The notes under the pieces: model-generated
Told to the model about the DNA's origin: nothing
The model's input: the letters and a program-made list of their open reading frames with translations, nothing else
Databases searched by the model: none
NCBI GenBank assembly: GCA_963743595.1
Contig: CAVURW010000105.1
Location: 1 to 5,289 of the forward strand
Source: CAVURW01 sp963743595
GTDB lineage: Bacteria; Verrucomicrobiota; Verrucomicrobiia; Methylacidiphilales; UBA1321
Reading direction: 5' to 3'
Length of the DNA stretch: 5,289 bases
Shown: positions 1 to 5,098 of the stretch, piece after piece
Layout of the letters: each line of letters begins with the position of its first letter
Numbering within the stretch: position 1 is the first letter of the stretch
Translations under genes and position numbers: made by a program

Positions 1-988
1 TTTCCAAAATAGCCTCTCCGAGCGGTCCGGCTCCCACCCAATTTCTCGATGCAAAATGGGGATCTGCAAGAAAATCGGCCATTTCGCAATCTCCCAGTTG
101 GACGATTTGATCGAGAGTCTTTGGGGATTTGTAAGCTGGCGTCCACGCGATCGTGTAAGCTCCGGCTAAGAAGAGTAAAGGCTGTTCGTAAGCACCACTA
201 TTCGGTACGGACGTTAACTCGATTTTCCTCGTTAGAGCCTGGTTCAGTTTTTCGATCACGATCTTTCGTGACTCTTCGATCACGCTTTCTCCCGACGATG
301 CTGGACGAACCGGAGCGATTACCGGACTGCCCTGAACCTCGTCAGAAGGCGGTGCAAAGTAGCCGCTCGTGTGCGTGTAGATGGAATAGATTCCACGTGT
401 CTCTTTCGTGAACGGCTTTTGGAATTTCGCAAATGTATCGCCGTAATTCCATTTGGGCCCAAACGCGAGGATCGTCATTTTTAGGCTCGTTTGGCCGAGC
501 GTCAGTTTGGGGGGCAATGGCTCGGTCTGATAAACAAATCGTCCCGGCGCTTCCGCATCCTCATCGGTTTGATTCAGCGTGCCGTAATCGCTCTCGTGTT
601 GATAACCGACTTGCAAGCCGTTAACGAAAAGAAACAGCCGGCCACACTCCTCGCCTTTGTCAGAACCCCACAATTTTAACGTAATATAGTTTTGCCTTTC
701 GGGATCCACCTTCATCGTAAATGTCATCGGTGCGCTCTGCCACGAGACCGTTTCGCTGGGCAAAAGCTTCACCGCCGATTGGTCCAATCCGCCAACAATG
801 CGCTCCATCTTTTGCGCCACGAAGAGATGCTCTTTTTCTGAGCCGGTATTACCGAGCACCAACCGATCAACGATCTCATTTGCCTCCGGCAGAGTCGGCG
901 AAACCTCCGTCGTCGCCGCAATGACTTCACCTGCGCTGGTTAGAGCGAATACAGGCAGAAGAATGGAGTAAATGAGCGATAACTTCAT
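1..988 (-). CDS. Secreted beta-sandwich protein, N-terminal 329 codons (3' end beyond the left edge)
   Basis: The frame is open from the ATG at 988-986 to the left edge (329 codons, no stop), so the gene is truncated by the window. Residues 1-25 look like a Sec signal peptide: one early Lys, a hydrophobic run (LSLIYSILLPVFAL), and likely cleavage after IAA at 23-25 or TSA at 17-19. The mature protein is therefore probably periplasmic or exported. Residues 85-180 are rich in predicted beta strands. The segment RQNYITLKLWGSD (98-110), followed by LFLFVNG and GYQHESDYGTLN, resembles a sandwich region I recall from large secreted proteins and from domains attached to carbohydrate-active enzymes of soil bacteria. 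This comes from memory, not a search. Residues 234-255 look helical. No catalytic residues can be assigned and the missing C-terminus may hold an enzyme domain. There is no convincing Shine-Dalgarno; a GGGAGG lies about 20 bases upstream, too far to be ideal. The start is chosen because it gives a clean signal peptide. Confidence 0.82.
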   Translation of the reverse strand, partial: MKLSLIYSILLPVFALTSAGEVIAATTEVSPTLPEANEIVDRLVLGNTGSEKEHLFVAQKMERIVGGLDQSAVKLLPSETVSWQSAPMTFTMKVDPERQNYITLKLWGSDKGEECGRLFLFVNGLQVGYQHESDYGTLNQTDEDAEAPGRFVYQTEPLPPKLTLGQTSLKMTILAFGPKWNYGDTFAKFQKPFTKETRGIYSIYTHTSGYFAPPSDEVQGSPVIAPVRPASSGESVIEESRKIVIEKLNQALTRKIELTSVPNSGAYEQPLLFLAGAYTIAWTPAYKSPKTLDQIVQLGDCEMADFLADPHFASRNWVGAGPLGEAILE

Positions 989-1111
989 TGGTGGATTTGG
1001 TTCTGTGAGCGCCTCCCGCAAGTAGCGCGATAGTTGCAAGCCCTATTAATCGCAGTGGCAGGCGTCGTCCGCTAGGCCATTTCTGGTTAACCTGTAACAT
1101 CTTGAGGAGTG

Positions 1112-2425
1112 TCACGTCTTCCAACCGGAAAAACACTTCGCGGCCAACTGATCGAGAGCCACAGAAATCGAGAGACGCGGGACGCTATCGACGAGCGGTG
1201 TGCCCATGTTAATCGAGAAAAAGACCGATTCAGCTTTTGAGGGCACTTCTGCGGCGACCGGCACTTCAATGAGTCGCTCGATTTCACTATCGGCGACCTC
1301 TGCGCCCATGTCGGACTGATTCACCAGAAGCTTCAGTTGGTCCGTCTGCAATTTCCACTCTTCTTTCAGGAAACGGACGTATCGCTTGGCATCCAGTAAC
1401 CGGGCCACATCTCGCGTGGTGATGAGGAGCACATAGTCACTGTTTTCGATCGCTGCGAGCGTGCCCGGACTCTTGGCATGGCCGGTATCGACCACCACAA
1501 AGGACGCCAATTCGCGCGCCGTGTTCACCAATCGCCTGGCCGTTTCGACATCGAGTCGGTTGACATCGAAATCATGATTCGGCGAGGCCAAGTAATGAAA
1601 GCCGAGTCGCGAATGCCGGGCAAGCACGCGCTCGAAACTCTCTTTGTTCAGGCTCTCACCCGCGTTCACCGCATCCATCAGATTAAACACCGGCACATCA
1701 TCCAGCATCACCGCAAAGTGTCGTGCTTGCAGGCTGAAATCGAGCAGCACCACGCCCTCGGAACGCTTGGCTAGACTCACGGCCAGATTTGTCGCTATCA
1801 CGGTTTTCCCCACGCCGCCATTGGCACTCACCACACTGATGACGACACACTCGCCACGGTTATCTGGTAGCGCGATTGCGAGATTCGGGGAGGGCTCCTC
1901 GCGTGGAACTCCCTCCTGTAACGTAACGCCGCCCGTACCGAACAATTTCAGTGCCACGGGCTCGTCTTCCTCTAGCCAAAACGTGTCCGGGAGTTTCTCG
2001 ATTCCCTCAGCTACGGCAACCACACCGGAACTGAACGGAGCCGAAAGTGCACGGGCCGCCGGGCTAGCCCCCTCCAGCACCACACCCATGAGAAGATGGC
2101 CGGTGCCGACGCGGCTTTGCCCCAACTGTTCCGCATGCTTTCTCGCCAGGTTCACGATCTTTTGCACGCGCGGGGTGAACGCACTTTTACGATGTCGTTT
2201 CTTTGACGCATCCTCAATAACGGCTGCCTCCAGCTCGAGCCGAAGACCCTCCACATTGTAGTTCAACGCCTTAAATGCGCCGGAAGCCACGCCCTTTTCT
2301 AAGCGCATCAAACCAGACAGCAGATGTTCTGAAGAAACGGAATCGCTGCCCACCCGTAACGCCTCCGACCGCGCCGCAGCCAGCGCCTGCTTCGCCAGAG
2401 GGGTGAAATCGTCCGTGTTTAGCAT
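1112..2425 (-). CDS. Clp_N double repeat fused to a CpaE/TadZ-like ParA/MinD-family ATPase
   Basis: The 437-residue product has two parts. Residues 7-70 and 83-145 are the two repeats of the ClpA/ClpB/ClpC N-terminal domain: FTPLAKQAL with SSEHLLSGL, then FTPRVQKIV with VGTGHLLMGVV. In Clp unfoldases this domain binds substrates and adaptors. After a linker (about 146-190) comes a SIMIBI P-loop domain (193-435). Walker A is SANGGVGKT (200-208), the A' region is VVLLDFSLQ (225-233), Walker B is FVVVD (309-313), and LLVNQ (366-370) is the nucleotide-base region. The C-terminus (VPVAAEVP...MGTPLVDSVP) follows the CpaE/TadZ pattern. The usual signature Lys before GG is Asn202, and the Asp two residues after Asp229 is Ser231. 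No AAA+ unfoldase module is present, so this is not a Clp ATPase. CpaE/TadZ proteins place Flp/Tad pili, but no tad gene is visible here. A GTG at 2455 would add ten residues; the ATG at 2425 is preferred because it puts FTP at residue 7, as in Clp proteins. Neither start has a good Shine-Dalgarno. Confidence 0.88.
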   Translation of the reverse strand: MLNTDDFTPLAKQALAAARSEALRVGSDSVSSEHLLSGLMRLEKGVASGAFKALNYNVEGLRLELEAAVIEDASKKRHRKSAFTPRVQKIVNLARKHAEQLGQSRVGTGHLLMGVVLEGASPAARALSAPFSSGVVAVAEGIEKLPDTFWLEEDEPVALKLFGTGGVTLQEGVPREEPSPNLAIALPDNRGECVVISVVSANGGVGKTVIATNLAVSLAKRSEGVVLLDFSLQARHFAVMLDDVPVFNLMDAVNAGESLNKESFERVLARHSRLGFHYLASPNHDFDVNRLDVETARRLVNTARELASFVVVDTGHAKSPGTLAAIENSDYVLLITTRDVARLLDAKRYVRFLKEEWKLQTDQLKLLVNQSDMGAEVADSEIERLIEVPVAAEVPSKAESVFFSINMGTPLVDSVPRLSISVALDQLAAKCFSGWKT

Positions 2426-2503
2426 AATGACGCCAGCGACCCGCTCAGCGTCCACTCAATCAAAGACAATTTACACAAATAAGCAAGTCAGCCCAGTTTT
2501 GTC

Positions 2504-2516
2504 ATTCGCTTCGAAT
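2504..2516. repeat. Short inverted repeat ATTCG-CTT-CGAAT
   Basis: Two perfect 5-base arms flank a 3-base centre in the 113-base gap between the carbonic anhydrase stop and the start of the Clp_N-CpaE gene, both read on the minus strand. It is too short to call a terminator and no T-run follows on the minus strand. It could be a weak hairpin or a protein-binding site, and an element of this size can easily arise by chance. Confidence 0.2.
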
Positions 2517-2538
2517 CTGCGCCGTGGCCTATGCAAGA

Positions 2539-3189
2539 TCACTCTACAAGCTTTGGCGCGCCAATCTCATTTGCCTTAGCGACCGGTTCCAGCGTACCGG
2601 CGTGGATGTTGTAGATGTAGCCGTAGATGCGGACCGGCGGCGGCACCAGCGAGTGATTCCGAATGAGCGTCACGTCATCAATGATGCTTTGCGTGAGGTC
2701 GGCAAAGGTGAGCCAATGAATGTCGTGCGCGTTGGTCTCGCGGCTCTTCCAGACGTGCCACCATTTGCTTTCGGTATCATGATCATCCAGGCCCAGGAGA
2801 TGGCGGATATCATCGTCTGTGTACGATTGCATGCCGCAACAGCTGTGATGAATGACAAACCAATCGAGTGTGCCCATCAATTTCGCGGAGACCACGAGCG
2901 AGCGGATGGCGTCGTCGCTGGCGCGGCCGCCGGCATTTCGGATCACGTGAGCGTCGCCTTCGTTTAGCCCGAGAAAGCGGGCCGGGTCCATGCGCGCATC
3001 CATACAGGTGAGCACTGCGATTCGCCGACGCGGCGCGCCCGTAAGCTGGCCTTTATCGCCGTAGCTCTCGGCATAGCGTTGGTTGGCGTCCATGATTTCG
3101 CTCAAGGTTTTGGCTTGATCTGGGGGCGGCAGCTGGGCCAATTCCGGCTCGGGCGTGGCGGTGGGGGCGAGTGTTTCTTCAGGCGGCAT
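2539..3189 (-). CDS. Beta-class carbonic anhydrase
   Basis: Beta-carbonic anhydrases are zinc enzymes that interconvert CO2 and bicarbonate; no signal peptide is seen, so it is probably cytoplasmic. The 216-residue product shows the family marks in order: CMDARMDP with Cys62 (zinc), Asp64 and Arg66 (Asp-Arg dyad); AHVIRNAGGRASDDAIRSL (80-98); HHSCCGM (114-120), where His115 and Cys118 complete the zinc site; and GYIYNIHAGTLEPV near the C-terminus. The pattern is closest in my memory to the short mycobacterial Rv1284 type, with about 50 extra residues. The first 25 residues are rich in Pro, Glu and Thr and look disordered. Cys117, beside the zinc ligand, stands where this subgroup often has Asp. 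An in-frame ATG at 3285 would add 32 residues but would overlap the divergent gluconokinase start, so 3189 is preferred. MDANQRY at 3093 is a further internal option. No start has a clear Shine-Dalgarno. The gene is divergent from gluconokinase and followed by the Clp_N-CpaE gene on the same strand. Confidence 0.93.
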   Translation of the reverse strand: MPPEETLAPTATPEPELAQLPPPDQAKTLSEIMDANQRYAESYGDKGQLTGAPRRRIAVLTCMDARMDPARFLGLNEGDAHVIRNAGGRASDDAIRSLVVSAKLMGTLDWFVIHHSCCGMQSYTDDDIRHLLGLDDHDTESKWWHVWKSRETNAHDIHWLTFADLTQSIIDDVTLIRNHSLVPPPVRIYGYIYNIHAGTLEPVAKANEIGAPKLVE

Positions 3190-3220
3190 CTTGGCCCAAA
3201 AAGTAGCATTCTTTCTGCCG

Positions 3221-3235
3221 CAATCCAGAGGATTG
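3221..3235. promoter_or_regulatory. Inverted repeat in the divergent intergenic region, possible operator
   Basis: The sequence CAATCC-AGA-GGATTG is a perfect 6-3-6 inverted repeat. It lies in the 79 bases between the start of carbonic anhydrase (minus strand) and the start of gluconokinase (plus strand), 31 bases from the first and 33 from the second. A symmetric site placed centrally between divergent starts is the arrangement expected for a shared operator. I found no clear -35/-10 pair around it on either strand, and no regulator gene is adjacent. The operator role is inferred from position and symmetry only. Confidence 0.3.
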
Positions 3236-3268
3236 TAATCAGAGCTTCTCGATGGCACCCTTAAGGGA

Positions 3269-3784
3269 ATGGTGGTGATCTTCATGGGCGTATCGGGAAG
3301 CGGTAAATCGACATTAGGTCGCCGATTTGCCGACGAGACCGGCGCGACTTTCTATGAAGGCGACGATTTTCATCCGCCTGCGAATGTCGAGAAGATGCAT
3401 CGTGGCGAGCCATTGACCGATGCGGATCGGCAGGGCTGGTTGGAATCGCTGGGGGAAATCGTGGCGCGCTCTTTAAAACAGGACGAGTTTGCGGTGGTGA
3501 CCTGCTCAGCCCTGAAGGCGAGTTACCGGGAGAAGCTGAACTCTGCTGGAGATGCGCGGGTGCATTTTGTGTTTATAACGGCGTCGAAAGCGTTATTAGA
3601 AGAGCGCCTGAGTCATCGGACGGGTCATTTTATGCCGGCGACACTACTAGACAGTCAACTGGCGACTTTAGAAGTGCCGAAGGAGGCGTTAACGATTTCA
3701 GCGGAGGACGAGGTGGAAAAGAACGTAGGGAAAGTGTGTGAGGCGCTAGGGGTAGGACGGAAGCTAGGCGAAAAAACAACTTGA
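3269..3784 (+). CDS. gntK: Gluconokinase (GntK type)
   Basis: The enzyme phosphorylates D-gluconate with ATP to 6-phosphogluconate, feeding the pentose phosphate and Entner-Doudoroff routes, and acts in the cytoplasm. The 171-residue product matches the family along its length. Walker A is GVSGSGKST (7-15). GDDFHPPANVEKM (31-43) and GEPLTDADRQGWL (46-58) follow. CSALKASYR (79-87) and RTGHFMPATLLDSQLATLE (117-135) are also family blocks. The length is close to the E. coli enzyme (about 175), so it looks intact. ATG 3269 is the first ATG after the in-frame stop at 3236-3238. The purine run AAGGGA (3263-3268) touches that ATG but sits a better 6 bases before the in-frame GTG at 3275, so the true start may be 3275, two residues shorter. 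No gluconate transporter or GntR-type regulator is visible in the window. The stop codon overlaps a candidate promoter for the next gene. Confidence 0.95.
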   Translation: MVVIFMGVSGSGKSTLGRRFADETGATFYEGDDFHPPANVEKMHRGEPLTDADRQGWLESLGEIVARSLKQDEFAVVTCSALKASYREKLNSAGDARVHFVFITASKALLEERLSHRTGHFMPATLLDSQLATLEVPKEALTISAEDEVEKNVGKVCEALGVGRKLGEKTT

Positions 3785-3809
3785 TTCTGCTTATAGATGT
3801 AGTTATTAT
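3781..3809 (+). promoter_or_regulatory. Candidate sigma70-type promoter for the His-tailed protein, possibly leaderless
   Basis: TTGATT (3781-3786, four of six consensus bases) and TATTAT (3804-3809, five of six) are separated by exactly 17 bases. The -35 hexamer overlaps the gluconokinase stop codon. A start site about seven bases after the -10 box would fall at roughly 3815-3817, right before the ATG at 3818. There is no Shine-Dalgarno in this stretch, so the transcript would be leaderless or nearly so. Spacing and matches are read directly from the sequence; promoter activity is inferred. Confidence 0.45.
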
Positions 3810-3817
3810 CTTTCATT

Positions 3818-4780
3818 ATGTCAATCGAGAGGATTCAAAGTCTGGTACAGGGTGGAGAAGCGTCCGGCGAACAGCTGAAGGGCGAGGTCGGCTTGTACTT
3901 ATTCCGACAGGGTTTGAGCGAGTCAATGGCCAAGGAAGTGGCCGATTCAATCTCCGGAAAGCTCGACGCTGCGCATCCGGAAAAGACGCAAGCGGCTCTG
4001 GATAACGCGGCTAGTTTTGTCCTGGGACTCCGCCAAGAATTTGACCACGTAACTTACAATAATTTCGAGTCGGAAGATCCGGCTGAAATGAGTCCGTTCC
4101 AGAAGGAGAAGTCGGACCAGATGACCACACAGGCGGCGACCCATTACCTGGGCAAGTTGAGCCTGGATCAGATTTCAGAGACGGCTCGCTTGCCGGAAGC
4201 TCCCGCTGAGGAAAAGCAGGGCGGACTGAAGAAAATCTTTAAGAGCTTGATGGCTCGTGAGGAGAAAGATCCTGAGGCGGAACTGCAAGCGCTGAAGAAC
4301 AAGCTGCCCACCGGCCAAGCCGAGGCGCACGCAGTTCGCGGTGCTTATGAGCAGTGCTTTAAAGGTCTGCGCGACAACGAAATGCCGAGCGAAGAAGCCT
4401 GGGATCTGACGAGTCGTCTGGACCTGGCGATTCCCGGCCAAGCCGCCCGCACAGCCGAAGCCTCCACACATGTGGAAGAGATGGTGCAAGACATCGTGGA
4501 TAAACGAGATCGTCTGGCCTTCGGTCTACGAGAGCCGAGCGAAACTTTACCTGCCTCAAAAGACGCGGATCTTGATCCGGAAGTCGGGCAAAAGATGATG
4601 GATCAGCGCACCCTGGAGTCCTTTGCCAAGGGCCTGCCGAGTCTCTCCGCGAAGATGGGCGAAGGCGAATCGACCAGCGCACATCTCATCGTGGATATGA
4701 CTGGCGGTCAGCACGCTGCAGCCGCGCACGAAGGTCAGCACACGGAGCACTCGGAAGCGGGCGGCATGCGTTCCAGTTAA
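3818..4780 (+). CDS. Acidic, probably helical protein of unknown function with a His-rich tail
   Basis: I do not recognise this 320-residue protein. It has no signal peptide or membrane segment, so it is probably cytoplasmic. The composition is rich in Glu, Ala, Lys, Gln and Asp, with few strand-like stretches, which suggests mostly helix. Residues 1-75 form a compact-looking block (MSIERIQSLV...LFRQGLSESMAKEVADSI). Residues 125-165 are highly charged with a Lys-rich run (GGLKKIFKSLMAREEKD), probably a linker or amphipathic helix. Residues 166-285 are again helical. The tail (289-320) has His at 289, 299, 304, 308 and 311 among Ala, Gly, Gln and Glu, and could bind metal or simply be flexible. 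The gene starts 34 bases after the gluconokinase stop on the same strand but has its own candidate promoter and no Shine-Dalgarno. It is a real gene by length, base composition (about 60% GC in sampled stretches) and absence of a better frame. It could be a lineage-specific protein. Confidence 0.8.
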   Translation: MSIERIQSLVQGGEASGEQLKGEVGLYLFRQGLSESMAKEVADSISGKLDAAHPEKTQAALDNAASFVLGLRQEFDHVTYNNFESEDPAEMSPFQKEKSDQMTTQAATHYLGKLSLDQISETARLPEAPAEEKQGGLKKIFKSLMAREEKDPEAELQALKNKLPTGQAEAHAVRGAYEQCFKGLRDNEMPSEEAWDLTSRLDLAIPGQAARTAEASTHVEEMVQDIVDKRDRLAFGLREPSETLPASKDADLDPEVGQKMMDQRTLESFAKGLPSLSAKMGEGESTSAHLIVDMTGGQHAAAAHEGQHTEHSEAGGMRSS

Positions 4781-4868
4781 AGCACGAGGTTAGCAGATAC
4801 CCATGCCTCCTAAGTGAGTCTCTCCTCCCCTTCAAACACAGGCGGCAACGGTCAACTGTTTTGTGGCT

Positions 4869-4901
4869 GGAACTTTGATCCAAAACCGAGCAACAAGTTC
4901 C
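4869..4901. repeat. Inverted repeat GGAACTT ... AAGTTCC, 19-base loop
   Basis: Perfect 7-base arms at 4869-4875 and 4895-4901 begin 88 bases after the stop of the His-tailed gene. The position would suit a terminator, but the stem is only partly GC, the loop is long and no T-run follows on the plus strand. It could be a weak hairpin or a binding site. The role is not known. Confidence 0.3.
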
Positions 4902-5026
4902 TATTGAGAATCCAGGTTGGGATCGCGTTTTGAGTTCGGATAGTACCAAAAGAGCGACACAAACGTGGATCAACAGACGTCGAAAGAGGTAACTCTAACA
5001 ATCGCTAAAGGATATAATCACGCTAT

Positions 5027-5039
5027 AATTGTTGCAATT
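5027..5039. repeat. Small palindrome AATTG-TTG-CAATT
   Basis: Two perfect 5-base arms flank a 3-base centre. The left arm overlaps the second TATAAT hexamer (5024-5029). If that hexamer is a real -10 box, the palindrome could be an operator over the transcription start. Its AT-richness makes a chance origin quite possible. Confidence 0.2.
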
Positions 5040-5050
5040 CCCCCACCAAA

Positions 5051-5072
5051 TGGCATAAACAGACCTATGCCA
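5051..5072. promoter_or_regulatory. Inverted repeat TGGCATA-N8-TATGCCA upstream of the right-edge gene, possible operator
   Basis: Perfect 7-base arms (5051-5057 and 5066-5072) are separated by 8 bases, so the arm centres lie 15 bases apart, a spacing usable by a dimeric regulator. The element ends 26 bases before the ATG at 5099. A possible -10 box (TATACA, 5083-5088) lies between it and the gene, with no consensus -35. The inverted repeat covers the place where the -35 would be, which would suit regulator-dependent control. This is inferred from symmetry and position. Confidence 0.35.
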
Positions 5073-5098
5073 CGGCAAATCCTATACACTAATTTTAC

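Larger units (their letters stand above)
4781..5098. other. 318-base intergenic region with a composition change
   Basis: No convincing gene lies here. Open frames on the minus strand that enter it also run back into the His-tailed gene and look like shadows. The left part (to about 4980) has the mixed composition of the upstream genes; from about 4990 it turns AT-rich. It holds a 7-base inverted repeat (4869-4901), two exact TATAAT hexamers (5013-5018 and 5024-5029) without matching -35 boxes, a small palindrome (5027-5039) and a second 7-base inverted repeat (5051-5072). I see no tRNA and no standard hairpin-plus-T-run terminator for the preceding gene. Confidence 0.6.

Noticed and set aside
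251..284. Ten-base direct repeat TTCGATCACG at 251-260 and 275-284
   Set aside because: It lies in coding sequence eight codons apart and encodes a repeated VIE-type helix segment; no flanking structure suggests a mobile or regulatory element.
49..924. Several plus-strand frames of 62-120 codons across the left end
   Set aside because: They are Arg/Ser/Pro-rich shadows; the minus strand carries one uninterrupted 329-codon frame with a signal peptide over the whole stretch.
927..1136. Minus-strand 69-codon frame with a hydrophobic stretch (PLRLIGLATIALLAGG)
   Set aside because: It overlaps the end of the Clp_N-CpaE gene and the signal-peptide region of the secreted protein in another frame, has no Shine-Dalgarno, and shows no lipobox or sorting motif.
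1644..2261. Plus-strand 205-codon frame opposite the Clp_N-CpaE gene
   Set aside because: It is Ser/Thr/Arg-rich and low in complexity, as antisense frames of GC-rich genes usually are, and the minus-strand protein has clear domain motifs over the same bases.
2456..2500. AT-rich stretch as a minus-strand promoter for the Clp_N-CpaE gene
   Set aside because: TAAATT-like and TTGCTT-like hexamers exist, but no pair has a 16-18 base spacing.
2524..2967. Plus-strand 147-codon frame opposite the carbonic anhydrase
   Set aside because: It lies antisense to the zinc-site and C-terminal motifs of a well-supported enzyme; no independent evidence of translation.
4869..4901. Inverted repeat as a Rho-independent terminator of the His-tailed gene
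   Set aside because: The loop is 19 bases, the stem is not strongly GC and no T-run follows; kept only as a repeat of unknown role.
4686..4973. Minus-strand 95-codon frame spanning the end of the His-tailed gene and the intergenic gap
   Set aside because: Much of it is antisense to the His-tailed gene, its composition is Arg/Cys/Ser-rich, and no start signal precedes it.
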